The translations under genes and the position numbers were made by a program. From assembly GCF_001428805.1 (NCBI RefSeq), contig NZ_LMIS01000001.1, positions 2,282,976 to 2,346,975 on the forward strand: a stretch of 64,000 nucleotides of DNA, read 5' to 3'. Below the pieces are notes generated by a model. That model worked only from the letters and a program-made list of their open reading frames with translations. It was not told the DNA's origin and did no database searches. The stretch comes from Aeromicrobium sp. Root236 (GTDB lineage Bacteria; Actinomycetota; Actinomycetes; Propionibacteriales; Nocardioidaceae). Of the stretch, positions 16,291 through 25,039 are shown one piece after another; position 1 is the first letter of the stretch; the number at the start of each line of letters is the position of its first letter.

Positions 16291-17347
16291 AGCTGGCGGC
16301 CCAGATGTTGATGCCGGCCTCGCCCGCGAAGGAGTCGATCTCGGCGAGCTCCTCGTCGGTGAAGTCGATGCGCTGCGCGGCCTTGAGGTTCTCGTCGAGC
16401 TGCTCGACCGACGAGACGCCGATCAACGCGGACGTGACACCGCCGGGACGCAGGGTCCAGGAGATCGCCATCTGGGCGAGGGTCTGCCCGCGCTTCTTGG
16501 CGATCGCCGCGAGGCCCTTGAGCCGCTTGCGGTTGTCGTCGTTGGCCATCGACTGGTTGAACGAGCCGCGCTTCTGCGAACGCTCGGGGTCGGCGCTCTC
16601 GACGTACCTGTCGGACAGCAGGCCCTGGGCCAGCGCGCCGAAGCCGATCGAGCCGACGCCGTGCTCGTCGAGGACGGTGGTCAGTCCCTGCTCGATCCAG
16701 CGGTTGATCATCGAGTAGGACGGCTGGTGGATCACGATCGGGGTGCCGAGCTCGTTGGCGATCGCGACCGCCTCGGACGTGCGCTCCGGCGAGTAGGACG
16801 AGATGCCCGCATAGCGCGCCTTGCCCTGGCGGACGATCGCGTCGAGCGCGCCGATCGTCTCCTCGAGCGGCGTGCCCGGGTCGGCCCGGTGCGAGTAGAA
16901 GATGTCGACGTGGTCGACCGACATCCGCTGGAGCGACTCGTCGAGGCTCGCGAAGAGGTACTTGCGTGAGCCGAAGTTGCCGTAGGGGCCCGGCCACATG
17001 TCGTAGCCGGCCTTGGTCGAGAGGATCAGCTCGTTGCGGTACGCCTTGAAGTCGGTGCGCATCATGCGACCGAAGTTCTCCTCGGCCGAGCCGTAGGGCG
17101 GGCCGTAGTTGTTGGCGAGATCGAAGTGTGTGATGCCGTTGTCGAACGCGTGGCGCAGCACGGCCCGCTGGTTGTCGAACGGGAAGTTGTCGCCGAAGTT
17201 CCACCACAGCCCGAGCGACAGCGGCGGCAGGAACAGGCCCGAGCGGCCGACCCGGCGATAGTCCCAGTGCGTGTAGCGATCCTCCGCGGCGACGTAGGGG
17301 CGGTGGATCTCGGGCACGGAGTCGGCGTAGGAGGCGCTGTCGGTCAT
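16280..17347 (-). CDS. L-glyceraldehyde 3-phosphate reductase-type aldo/keto reductase
   Basis: A 355-residue aldo/keto reductase of the YghZ/MgrA (AKR14) type. The catalytic tetrad is recognisable: Asp and Tyr in FDLANNYGPPYGSAE, Lys in STKAGYDMWPG, and His in DIFYSHRAD. The C-terminal NADPH-binding part has ALIGVSSVEQLDENLKA. The enzyme group reduces L-glyceraldehyde 3-phosphate and detoxifies aldehydes. Its final codons lie in the right 24-bp repeat. Convergent with the RelA/SpoT gene, originally with the MOSC gene. Confidence 0.92.
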   Translation of the reverse strand: MTDSASYADSVPEIHRPYVAAEDRYTHWDYRRVGRSGLFLPPLSLGLWWNFGDNFPFDNQRAVLRHAFDNGITHFDLANNYGPPYGSAEENFGRMMRTDFKAYRNELILSTKAGYDMWPGPYGNFGSRKYLFASLDESLQRMSVDHVDIFYSHRADPGTPLEETIGALDAIVRQGKARYAGISSYSPERTSEAVAIANELGTPIVIHQPSYSMINRWIEQGLTTVLDEHGVGSIGFGALAQGLLSDRYVESADPERSQKRGSFNQSMANDDNRKRLKGLAAIAKKRGQTLAQMAISWTLRPGGVTSALIGVSSVEQLDENLKAAQRIDFTDEELAEIDSFAGEAGINIWAASSKV

Positions 17348-17375
17348 GGCTCCACGCTAGTCGCCGGCTCGGACG

Positions 17376-17651
17376 TCACGCGGGGGCATCCCACTGCTCG
17401 ATCGCGTCGGCCAGGGCGGCGTCCAGGGCCTCGAGCTGGGCGCGCCTCGCCGGGTCGTAGGACATGCCGTGGCGCAGTCCGCGGGCCGTCGTGATCTCGA
17501 GGCGCGGGCGCTTGCCGTCGAGCAGCACGAGGCGGGGCCGCTGCCAGATGTGGGTGCGGTGGGTGTCGGTGTAGCCGAACACCTCGAGCACGCTCCCGTC
17601 GAACACCAGCAGCGTGCCGTCGTCCACCAGGGCCTCGATGTTCGCGCTCAT
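17376..17651 (-). CDS. Conserved hypothetical protein, 91 aa
   Basis: I do not recognise a family. The 91-residue product is predicted soluble: MSANIEALVDDGTLLVFDGSVLEVF, a strand-rich middle (QRPRLVLLDGKRPRLEITTA), and a C-terminal helix (DPARRAQLEALDAALADAIEQW). ATG at 17651 was preferred over a start 9 codons upstream. It lies 28 bp upstream of the aldo/keto reductase in the same orientation and is divergent from the NIPSNAP gene. Codon use matches the neighbours, supporting a real gene. Confidence 0.65.
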   Translation of the reverse strand: MSANIEALVDDGTLLVFDGSVLEVFGYTDTHRTHIWQRPRLVLLDGKRPRLEITTARGLRHGMSYDPARRAQLEALDAALADAIEQWDAPA

Positions 17652-17707
17652 GGCGACGACCCTAGGAGGCGCTCGCAACTGTCGGACCTTCGGCGTACGT
17701 TCGGCGC

Positions 17708-18277
17708 ATGTCCGACCGGATCATCGAGCTCCGCCAGTACACCCTCAAGCCCGGCACGCGCGACGGCTTCATCGAGCGGTTCGAGCGCGAGTTCCAGCAC
17801 ACGCAGGAGGCCGTGGGCATCCACGTCCTCGGCATCTTCACCGACCTCGACGATCCCGACCGCTTCGTGTGGTTCCGCGGCTTCCCGACACTCGGGGAGC
17901 GCACCGCCTCGCTGGCAGCGTTCTACGGCGGGCCGGTATGGGCCGCGTGGGGTCAGGAGACCAACGCCGACCTGATCGACTCCGATGACGTGCTGATGCT
18001 GAGGCCCCGCCCGGGCAAGCCCGGGCTGCCGGTGTCGGTCTTCGGCGAGCTGGCGATCCGGGTCTGGGCGATCGACTCCGACACCGACGAGTCGTCGCTC
18101 GTCACCGCGATCGATGCCGCCGGCGGTGACGTGCTGCTGAGCCACCCCGGGCCCAACGAGTTCCGGTTGCCGGTGCGCGACGACCGCGTCGTCGTGGCAC
18201 TCGGTGGCGACGGCCTGCCCGGCGGTGAGCTGCAACGCCTGCGGCTCGCGCCCACGGCAGGTTCGGTGCTGCGTTGA
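17708..18277 (+). CDS. NIPSNAP family protein
   Basis: A 189-residue protein whose first ~105 residues are a NIPSNAP-type dimeric alpha/beta-barrel: IIELRQYTLKPGTRDGFIERFEREF, IHVLGIFTDLDDPDRFVWFRGFPTLGERTASLAAFYGGPVW. A second similar domain may follow (VFGELAIRVWAIDSDTDESSLVTAI). NIPSNAP proteins are small-molecule-binding or oxygenase-like barrels of unclear bacterial role. Its ATG is 56 bp from the divergent hypothetical gene. Its end abuts the convergent maltokinase-cap gene with no gap. Confidence 0.8.
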   Translation: MSDRIIELRQYTLKPGTRDGFIERFEREFQHTQEAVGIHVLGIFTDLDDPDRFVWFRGFPTLGERTASLAAFYGGPVWAAWGQETNADLIDSDDVLMLRPRPGKPGLPVSVFGELAIRVWAIDSDTDESSLVTAIDAAGGDVLLSHPGPNEFRLPVRDDRVVVALGGDGLPGGELQRLRLAPTAGSVLR

Positions 18278-18847
18278 TCAGCGCAGACGGGCGACCGCGA
18301 GCACGACGGGATCGGTGACCCCCGGCCAGGTGCCGGTCAGTGCCGCGTCGCCCTGGGGCGCAGGACCGTCGAGCACCCGCCGCACCTCGAGGTCGACGGA
18401 GCCGTCGGCGCCGCCGCTGCCGGTGACCTGTACGTCCGGCGGCCGGATCTGGGTGCGGCCGTCGCCGAGGTCACGCACGAGCTCTGCCTGGGTGCCTCCG
18501 GTGAGGATCGTCGCCGTCAGGACGGCCTGGTAGACCGGGTCCGCGATCGCGTCGTAGACCCAGCGGTCTCCGAGCACGGTGTGCTCCATCGTGCCGACCA
18601 GGTGCGACTCGGCGCCGTCGAGCGGAGCGCCGCGATAGGTCCACGGCACCTGCAGGACGGGCCCGTCACCGGCGCGTACGAGGTGCGTCTCCATGCCGAC
18701 CTCGCCGTCCGGATCGTCGAACCGGTAGGCACCGAGGTGCTCCAGCGCCGACGCGTCGCCGGCGAACCACGGCTGCGTCGGCAGCCAGGTCGCGAGCAGC
18801 TCAGGCTTGGTCGGCGTGATGTCGGCATTGGCGTGCAGGATGGCCAT
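18278..18847 (-). CDS. Stand-alone maltokinase N-terminal cap-like domain protein
   Basis: A 189-residue protein resembling the N-terminal cap domain of actinobacterial maltokinases without the kinase part: ITPTKPELLATWLPTQPWF, DDPDGEVGMETHLVRAGDGPVLQVPWTYRGAPL, LVGTMEHTVLGDRWVYDAIADPVYQAVLTATILTGG. Maltokinase acts in the trehalose-to-glycogen (TreS/Mak/GlgE) route; stand-alone cap proteins have no assigned role. No TreS or GlgE gene is visible here. Assigned from pattern recognition. Confidence 0.7.
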   Translation of the reverse strand: MAILHANADITPTKPELLATWLPTQPWFAGDASALEHLGAYRFDDPDGEVGMETHLVRAGDGPVLQVPWTYRGAPLDGAESHLVGTMEHTVLGDRWVYDAIADPVYQAVLTATILTGGTQAELVRDLGDGRTQIRPPDVQVTGSGGADGSVDLEVRRVLDGPAPQGDAALTGTWPGVTDPVVLAVARLR

Positions 18848-18885
18848 GCCTCGAACCTAGCCCAGCCGGCTGACACGATGGCCAC

Positions 18886-19824
18886 ATGCGCATCGTGGTG
18901 CTCGACGACTACCAGCAGGTTGCTGCCCGGCACGCCGACTGGGACTCCCTCGACGCCGAGGTCACGTTCCTGGACCGGCACCTCGAGGGCGCCGAGCTGG
19001 TCGAGGCGCTCGGCGACGCGGAGGTCGTCGTGGCGATGCGCGAGCGTACGCCGATCACGGCCGACCTCATCGCCCTTCTGCCCAAGCTGCAGCTGATCGT
19101 CACGACGGGGCGCCGCAACGCGTCGATCGACGTCGCGGCCGCCCGCGAACGCGGCATTCCCGTGTGCGGCACGGCCGGCCTCGCCTCGTCGACGCTGGAG
19201 CACACGTGGGCGCTGATCCTCTCCGCCGCGCGGCACATCCCCGACGAGGATCGCTCGATGCGCGAGGGCGGCTGGCAGACGACAGTCGGCACGGGCCTTG
19301 CGGGTCGCACGCTCGGCGTCATCGGCCTGGGTCGACTCGGCTCGCAGGTCGCCACGATCGGTCAGGCGTTCGGCATGGACGTCATCGCCTGGTCGCAGAA
19401 CCTCGATGCCGAGCACGCCCGCTCCATGGGCGTACGAGCGGTGTCGAAGGACGAGCTCCTGGCGGGCTCCGACGTCGTGACGATCCACCTGGTCTCGAGC
19501 GCGCGCACGCATCATCTCGTCGGCGCCGCCGAGCTCGCCGCGATGCGTCCCACCGCGTACCTGGTCAACACGTCGCGCGGCCCGATCGTCGACACCGCGG
19601 CCCTGCTCGATGTCCTGCGCGCCGGCCGCATCGCCGGCGCGGCGATCGACGTGTACGACACCGAGCCGCTGCCCGCCGATCATCCCTTGCGCACCGCACC
19701 GCGCACGGTGCTGACACCGCACCTCGGCTACGTCACCGACGACGGCTACGACGTGTTCTTCCGCGAGGCGGTCGAGGACATCGCGGCCTGGCAGGCCGGT
19801 GCACCGATCCGGGTGCTGGGCTAG
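18886..19824 (+). CDS. D-2-hydroxyacid dehydrogenase family protein
   Basis: A 312-residue NAD-dependent 2-hydroxyacid dehydrogenase. The substrate domain begins MRIVVLDDYQQVAARHADW; the Rossmann motif is TLGVIGLGRLGSQVATIGQAFGMDVIAWSQN (about 144-174). Signature elements VNTSRGPIVDTAALLDVLRAGRIAGAAIDVYDTEPLP contain the conserved Arg and Asp/Glu region, and TPHLGYVT carries the catalytic His. The substrate is not predictable. Its 3' end overlaps the convergent transglutaminase gene by 4 bp. Confidence 0.9.
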   Translation: MRIVVLDDYQQVAARHADWDSLDAEVTFLDRHLEGAELVEALGDAEVVVAMRERTPITADLIALLPKLQLIVTTGRRNASIDVAAARERGIPVCGTAGLASSTLEHTWALILSAARHIPDEDRSMREGGWQTTVGTGLAGRTLGVIGLGRLGSQVATIGQAFGMDVIAWSQNLDAEHARSMGVRAVSKDELLAGSDVVTIHLVSSARTHHLVGAAELAAMRPTAYLVNTSRGPIVDTAALLDVLRAGRIAGAAIDVYDTEPLPADHPLRTAPRTVLTPHLGYVTDDGYDVFFREAVEDIAAWQAGAPIRVLG

Positions 19825-20660
19825 CGCAGGCGGGTGATCTCGACGGCGACGAACAGCTCGGAGCCGCCGGACGTCGAGAAGATGCCGCGCAGGGGCGGGC
19901 TGTCGGCGTAGTCGCGACCCTTGGCGACCACGACGTGCCGGGGCCCGGGCGCGATCGCGTTGGTCGGGTCCCAGCCGACCCACTCGCCGTCCCACCACTC
20001 GATCCACGCGTGCGACTCGCCCGCGGTCGCCTCGCCGATCACCGGGTCCGGCGAGGGGTGCAGGTAGCCGGACACGTAGCGTGCCGGGATGCGGGCCTCG
20101 CGCAGGACGCCGAGCGTCAGGTGCGCGAAGTCCTGGCACACGCCGTTCTTGCTGTCCCACGCGTCGGCGGCGGTGGTGGTGACCTCGGTGCTGCCCGGCA
20201 GGTACTTGACCCGGTCATGGAGAAAGCCCGCGGCGGCCAGGGCGTACTCGCCGGGGGTCGCGGCCGATGCACGGATGTCGGCGAGGTCGGTGAGCAGCGA
20301 CGGCGACGGCGCGACCCACGACGAGAGCTCCAGGAACTCGCAGTAGTCGTCCTGCACCGCGAGCAGGTCGTCCCACGAGACGGCGTGCGGCCGGACCGGT
20401 ACGTCCTGGGTCTCGACGGTCGAGGTGGCGACGACCGTGAGGTCCGTGTGCGGGTCGTGCACCTCGAACGACGTCACGGTGGTGCCCCAGTAGTCGCGGT
20501 ACTCGTAGCTCCACGGCGTCGGGCTGATCTCGAGCCGCGAGCGCAGGACGTACTGCTCCGACGTCGTCATCGGCGTCATGCGCGCCTCGTTGAACGACGC
20601 CGCGGCACCGCGCTCGTAGTGGTAGCCGGTGGTGTGCCGGATCCGCATCTGCATCGTCAT
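19821..20660 (-). CDS. Transglutaminase-like (TGc) family protein
   Basis: A 279-residue bacterial transglutaminase-like cysteine-protease-fold protein. N-terminal beta domain (MRIRHTTGYHYERGAAASFNEARM), then the catalytic triad context NGVCQDFAHLTLGVLREARIPARYVSGYLH (nucleophile Cys), GESHAWIEWWDGEWVGWDPTNA (His and Asp). Family members cluster with alpha-E and ATP-grasp proteins, as here (Mycobacterium tuberculosis Rv2409c-Rv2411c is the comparable set). Start ATG overlaps the stop of the upstream alpha-E gene (ATGA), implying coupling. Confidence 0.9.
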   Translation of the reverse strand: MTMQMRIRHTTGYHYERGAAASFNEARMTPMTTSEQYVLRSRLEISPTPWSYEYRDYWGTTVTSFEVHDPHTDLTVVATSTVETQDVPVRPHAVSWDDLLAVQDDYCEFLELSSWVAPSPSLLTDLADIRASAATPGEYALAAAGFLHDRVKYLPGSTEVTTTAADAWDSKNGVCQDFAHLTLGVLREARIPARYVSGYLHPSPDPVIGEATAGESHAWIEWWDGEWVGWDPTNAIAPGPRHVVVAKGRDYADSPPLRGIFSTSGGSELFVAVEITRLR

Positions 20661-21583
20661 AGAACGACACCTCCGCGCCAGGTGTGCTCCTCGTACTCGG
20701 CGAAGTAGCGCGCCGTCACGGCGTCGCTGGCCGCGGCGCAGCTGCGCTGGAGGCGCTCCATCTCGACCGGGAGGTCGAACACGATCTCGGTGAGCGGCCG
20801 GTACTCCAGCTCGGTGCGGGCCCGGCCGAGCAGTCGCTGCGCCTCGTCGCTGAAGCCCGTGCGTTGGCCGCTGCGCTCGAGCTTGGTCAACGCCTTCTCG
20901 GCCTGGGCGAGCGACGACACGATCGACCGCGGGAACCAGCGGTCGAGCAGCAGGAACTCGGCGGCCTGCCGGTCGGCCTCGATGCCGCGGTAGGCGCGGA
21001 TGAACGACTCGTACGCTCCACAGGCGCGCAGCGTCGTGGGCCAGGCGACCTGCGGGCCGGACGCCAGCGCCGCTGTCGAGAGCAGGCGGGCGGTCATGTC
21101 GACCCGCTCGATGCTGCGACCGAGCATGTAGAACTGCCAGCCCTCGTCGCGGGTCATGGTCGAGTCGGCGATTCCGGAGATCATCGCGGTGCGGTTGCGG
21201 ACCCACGCGAACATGTCGGGCGACCGCATCGCGCGGGCGGTCGGCAGGCCACGCCACGTCGTGTTGATCGCCGCCCAGATGTCGGTCGAGAGGGTCTCGC
21301 GGGCGCGGCGGGCGCTCTCGCGGGCCGCGCCGATCGCCGCGGCGATCGAGACCGGCGAGTCCGCGTTGTGCGCGAGCAGGTCGAGGATCATCCAGCGGTT
21401 GGGGTTGCCGACGTACTCCTCGACACCCATGACCGAGAGCAGCTGCTCGCACGAGGTGCGCTCGTCCATGCCGGGGTCCTCGATCAGGACCTGCATCTGG
21501 ACGTCGAGGATGCGGGCGGTGTCGTCGGCGCGCTCGAGGTAGCGGCCGATCCAGAACAGCGACTGCGCGATGCGGCTCAGCAC
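20657..21583 (-). CDS. Alpha-E domain-containing protein
   Basis: A 308-residue all-helical alpha-E protein: VLSRIAQSLFWIGRYLERADDTARILD at the N-terminus with the ER/D helix signature, MLGRSIERVDMTARLL in the middle, and LPVEMERLQRSCAAASDAVTARYF at the end. It has no known catalytic activity but is always found with ATP-grasp and transglutaminase partners, suggesting joint peptide synthesis or modification. The GTG start at 21583 was chosen because it overlaps the ATP-grasp stop by 7 bp and homology starts there. Confidence 0.9.
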   Translation of the reverse strand: MLSRIAQSLFWIGRYLERADDTARILDVQMQVLIEDPGMDERTSCEQLLSVMGVEEYVGNPNRWMILDLLAHNADSPVSIAAAIGAARESARRARETLSTDIWAAINTTWRGLPTARAMRSPDMFAWVRNRTAMISGIADSTMTRDEGWQFYMLGRSIERVDMTARLLSTAALASGPQVAWPTTLRACGAYESFIRAYRGIEADRQAAEFLLLDRWFPRSIVSSLAQAEKALTKLERSGQRTGFSDEAQRLLGRARTELEYRPLTEIVFDLPVEMERLQRSCAAASDAVTARYFAEYEEHTWRGGVVL

Positions 21584-23226
21584 GAGGTCACCCCCGGTGG
21601 TTGAGGTGCGGAGCGAAGCGGCGCCTCGGAACCGCTTTGCTGTTGCTGCTGTTCCTGCACCTGGACCTGGAGGTCGGTCGGATCGCCGTCGATCGCGGGT
21701 CCGGCCGACTGCGGGGTGCCGGCGACCCGGCTCGCCGCGGGTGCGCCCTCGCCCTCGTCCTCCGGGTCGGTCGGGCTGGCCAGGACCCACGTGTCCTTGG
21801 AGCCGCCACCGCGGCTGGAGTTGACGATCAGCTCGCCCTCGGGCAGCGCGACGCGGGTCAGTCCACCGGGGAGCACGAACACGTCGTCGCCGTCGTGCAC
21901 CGCGAACGGCCGCAGGTCGACGTGCCTCGGACGTACCCCGTCCTCCACGAGCGTCGGCACAGTCGACAGCGAGATCACGGGCTGGGCGATCCAGGCCCGC
22001 GGGTCGAGCAGGATCTTGGCGCGCAGCTCGTCGAGCTCCTCGCGGGACGCGGCCGGTCCGATCACGATGCCCTTGCCGCCCGACCCGTCGACGGGCTTGA
22101 GCACGAGCTCGTCGAGCCGGTCGAGCACCTCCTCGCGCTGCTCGGGCTCGCCCATGCGCCAGGTGTCGACGTTGCGCAGGATCGGCTCCTCCGACAGGTA
22201 GTAGCGGATGAGGTCCGGGACGTACGTGTAGAGCAGCTTGTCGTCGGCGACCCCGTTGCCGACCGCGTTGGCGATCGTCACGTGGCCGGCACGGGCGGCG
22301 TTGACGATGCCGGGCACGCCGAGGGCCGAGTCGGCGCGGAACTGCACGGGATCGAGGAAGTCGTCGTCGATGCGGCGGTAGATCACGTCGACCGGCTCGA
22401 GTCCGTTGGTCGTACGCATCATGACCCGGCCCGACCGGCACACGAGGTCGCGGCCCTCGACCAGCTCGACGCCCATGGTGCGGGCGAGCAGGGTGTGCTC
22501 GAAGTAGGCCGAGTTGTAGACGCCCGGGGTCAGCACGACGACGGTCGGGTCGCTGACGCCGGCCGGTGCGGCCTTGCGCAGAGCCGCGAGGAGCTGCTGT
22601 GAGTACTGCGACACCGGGCGGATGCGGTGGTCGGCGAACACCTCGGGCAGCGCCGCGGACAGCGCCCGGCGGTTGGTCATGACGTACGAGACGCCGGACG
22701 GCACCCGGACGTTGTCCTCGAGCACGCGGAAGTCGCCGTTGCCGTCGCGGATCAGGTCGACGCCGGCGACGTGCACGCGTACGCCGTTGGCCGGTTCAAG
22801 CCCGGCGACGACGCGATGGAAGTGCGGCGACGTCATGACCGTCGCCCGCGGCACGATGCCGTCGGCGAACAGCTCGCCGGGGCCGTACGCGTCGGCGAGG
22901 AAGGCCTCGAGCGCGAGCACCCTCTGGCGTACGCCGCGCTCCACGTGCTCCCAGTCGGCGGCTTCGATCAGGCGCGGGACGATGTCGAGCGGGAACGGCC
23001 GCTCCTCGCCCGCGACCCCGAACGTGACGCCCTGCTCGAGATAGGACGAGGCGAGCGAGTCGGCGCGCAGCCGGATCTCCTCGGCGCCCATCTTCTCGAA
23101 CGACGCATGGATGGTGCCGTAGTTCTCGCGAACCGTGGAGGAGCCCAGCCCATCGAGATCTGGACCCATCATCTCGTCGAACCCGACGACCGGGCCGTAG
23201 CCGTCGAAGAGCTCGGGGATGTCCAC
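21577..23226 (-). CDS. Circularly permuted type 2 ATP-grasp protein
   Basis: A 549-residue circularly permuted ATP-grasp enzyme. Visible landmarks: ELFDGYGPVVGFDEMM at the start, DGIVPRATVMTSPHFHRVVAGL, DNVRVPSGVSYVMTNRR, NAVGNGVADDKLLYTYVPDLIRYYLSEEPIL, VLKPVDGSGGKGIVIGP (nucleotide loop) and SSRGGGSKDTWVL. Predicted to ligate carboxyl and amine substrates, making peptides with its partners. Residues from about 500 are low-complexity: EQQQQQ, then a C-terminus encoded by an intergenic-type repeat (21599-21633). First gene of the three-gene operon. Confidence 0.9.
   Translation of the reverse strand: MDIPELFDGYGPVVGFDEMMGPDLDGLGSSTVRENYGTIHASFEKMGAEEIRLRADSLASSYLEQGVTFGVAGEERPFPLDIVPRLIEAADWEHVERGVRQRVLALEAFLADAYGPGELFADGIVPRATVMTSPHFHRVVAGLEPANGVRVHVAGVDLIRDGNGDFRVLEDNVRVPSGVSYVMTNRRALSAALPEVFADHRIRPVSQYSQQLLAALRKAAPAGVSDPTVVVLTPGVYNSAYFEHTLLARTMGVELVEGRDLVCRSGRVMMRTTNGLEPVDVIYRRIDDDFLDPVQFRADSALGVPGIVNAARAGHVTIANAVGNGVADDKLLYTYVPDLIRYYLSEEPILRNVDTWRMGEPEQREEVLDRLDELVLKPVDGSGGKGIVIGPAASREELDELRAKILLDPRAWIAQPVISLSTVPTLVEDGVRPRHVDLRPFAVHDGDDVFVLPGGLTRVALPEGELIVNSSRGGGSKDTWVLASPTDPEDEGEGAPAASRVAGTPQSAGPAIDGDPTDLQVQVQEQQQQQSGSEAPLRSAPQPPGVTSC
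21599..21633. repeat. REP-like palindromic repeat forming the ATP-grasp C-terminus
   Basis: GGTTGAGGTGCGG, a short loop, then GCGCCTCGGAACC forms an imperfect inverted repeat of the GGTT...AACC kind also seen at 25511-25551 and 33045-33090. Here it is coding (SEAPLRSAP on the minus strand), just upstream of the alpha-E start. Confidence 0.5.
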
Positions 23227-23299
23227 GCGTCCACCGTAGGACAGATTTGCTAACGGCGTGTTTCGGCCCCGGCCGCCCGCCCGGCCGGGGCCGCGTGTC

Positions 23300-24802
23300 C
23301 TAGTGCGCCGGACCCGCGGGCTGGTCGGCCTTGGCCGGCAGGAGCAGCGAGAGCGCGATGACGACCGCCCCGAACACCGCGCCGGCGACGAACGCCCACT
23401 GCAGTCCTCCGACGAACGCCTGGTCTGCCGTTGAGCCGCTCGACACGAGGCTCTCCGAACGGTTCTCCATGATCACCACGAGGGCCGCAGTACCGATCGC
23501 ACCGGCAACCTGCTGGAGCGTGCCGAGAATCGAGCTGCCGTGCGAGTAGAGCTCAGGCGGCAGCGCGCCCAGGCCAAGCGTGAACACCGGGGTGAAGATC
23601 GCCGCCAGGCTGAGCATCAGCAGGACGTGCAGGCCGAGGATCAGTGCGTATGAGGTGTTCTCATCGATCACCCGGCTCATCGTGAACAACGCGACGACCA
23701 TGAGGATCGAACCGGGGATCACCAGCGGCCGGGCGCCGATCTTGTCGTAGATGGCGCCGATGCGCGGGCCGAGCAGTCCCATGGCCAGTCCGCCCGGCAT
23801 GACGAGCAAGCCGGTCTTGATCGGCGACAGTCCACGCAGGTCCTGCAGGTAGAGCGGCAGGAGGATCATCGAGCCGAGGAACGCCATGAACGCCATCGAC
23901 ATCAGTGCCAGGGTCACGGTGAACGTACGGTGCTTGAACGCCCGCAGGTCGAGCAACGGGCTGCCCACGCGCTGCAGGCGCAGCTGATAGAAGGTGAACA
24001 GCGCGACGAGAGCGCCGCCGACGCCGATCAGCAGCACCAGCTGGCCGGTGCTACGAGCGCCAACTTCGCTGAGGCCGTAGACCAACGTGCTGAAGCCGAG
24101 CGCAGCAACGGCGACACTGAACCAGCTGACCGGGGCCGTATTCGTCTCGCCGACGTTCGTGAGGTGTCGCAGGCTGAGCACCGAGACGACCACCGCAATC
24201 GGCAGCATGAAGGCGAAGATCAATCTCCACGAACCGAAGTGGAGAATCAGTCCGGAGACGACCGGACCCATGGCGGGCGCGACCGAGATCGCGAGCATCA
24301 TGTTGCCCATGACGCGGCCTCTGGCCTGCTCCGGGACGACCGTCATGACCGTGGTCATCAGGAGCGGCATCATCACGGCGGTGCCGGCGGCCTGGACCGC
24401 GCGACCGACGAGAAGCATCTCGAAGATCGGCGCCGTGCCGCAGATGATCGTGCCGAGCCCGAAGGTCGTCATCGCGATCGTGTAGGCGGTGCGAGTGGAC
24501 ACGCGCTGCAGGAACCAGCCCGTGATCGGGATGACCGCCGCCATCGTCAGCATGAAGATCGACGAGATCCACTGAGCATCGCGGGCCTTCACGTCGAAGT
24601 CGGCCATGAGGTGCGGGATCGCATTGATCATGATCGTCTCGTTGAGGATCACGACGAACGTCGCGGCGACCAGGAGCTTGATGACGAGCGGGGTCTTGTA
24701 GGTGTCTGTCGTCTCGTCAGGAGTCAGGCTGAAGTCGGCCTCGAACTCAGCGAGCTCGGGGCTCGTCGAAGCCTCGGGAGTGCCCTCGGTGTGCGCGGTC
24801 AT
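23300..24802 (-). CDS. MFS transporter, DHA2 (14-TM drug:H+ antiporter) family
   Basis: A 500-residue major facilitator with about 14 hydrophobic segments. The acidic N-terminal tail (to about 45) is followed by TM1 VVILNETIMINAIPHLMADF, motif-A-like WFLQRVSTRTAYTIAM, antiporter motif-C-like MLAISVAPAMGPVVSGLIL, and the inserted central TM pair typical of DHA2. It probably exports drugs or toxic metabolites. ATG at 24802 has AAAGGA upstream; 16 further in-frame codons were left out. The divergent HNH gene starts 237 bp away. Confidence 0.9.
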   Translation of the reverse strand: MTAHTEGTPEASTSPELAEFEADFSLTPDETTDTYKTPLVIKLLVAATFVVILNETIMINAIPHLMADFDVKARDAQWISSIFMLTMAAVIPITGWFLQRVSTRTAYTIAMTTFGLGTIICGTAPIFEMLLVGRAVQAAGTAVMMPLLMTTVMTVVPEQARGRVMGNMMLAISVAPAMGPVVSGLILHFGSWRLIFAFMLPIAVVVSVLSLRHLTNVGETNTAPVSWFSVAVAALGFSTLVYGLSEVGARSTGQLVLLIGVGGALVALFTFYQLRLQRVGSPLLDLRAFKHRTFTVTLALMSMAFMAFLGSMILLPLYLQDLRGLSPIKTGLLVMPGGLAMGLLGPRIGAIYDKIGARPLVIPGSILMVVALFTMSRVIDENTSYALILGLHVLLMLSLAAIFTPVFTLGLGALPPELYSHGSSILGTLQQVAGAIGTAALVVIMENRSESLVSSGSTADQAFVGGLQWAFVAGAVFGAVVIALSLLLPAKADQPAGPAH

Positions 24803-25039
24803 GGCTGGTCCTTTGGTTCGGTGTGCTGGGGGCCGGTCGACCACCCTCATCTATACGACGAACGGATCGACACCATTTCGACATGGAGGTCGGACATTTC
24901 TTGACCGACGTGCTGTGCCCGCGTCCAACTGCTCTGGTTCCGCGGGTATCCCGAGAGGGCGACACTAGTGGAGATTCGACTTCTTTGGACCATTTCCCGG
25001 TGCGTCCGGCTACGCTTTCGCTCAGAAAGGGGCCGGCCG

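Noticed and set aside
20657-22441. A continuous frame that would fuse alpha-E with about 280 upstream residues
   Set aside because: The upstream part is an out-of-frame shadow of the ATP-grasp gene. The GTG at 21583, overlapping its stop, gives a normal alpha-E protein.
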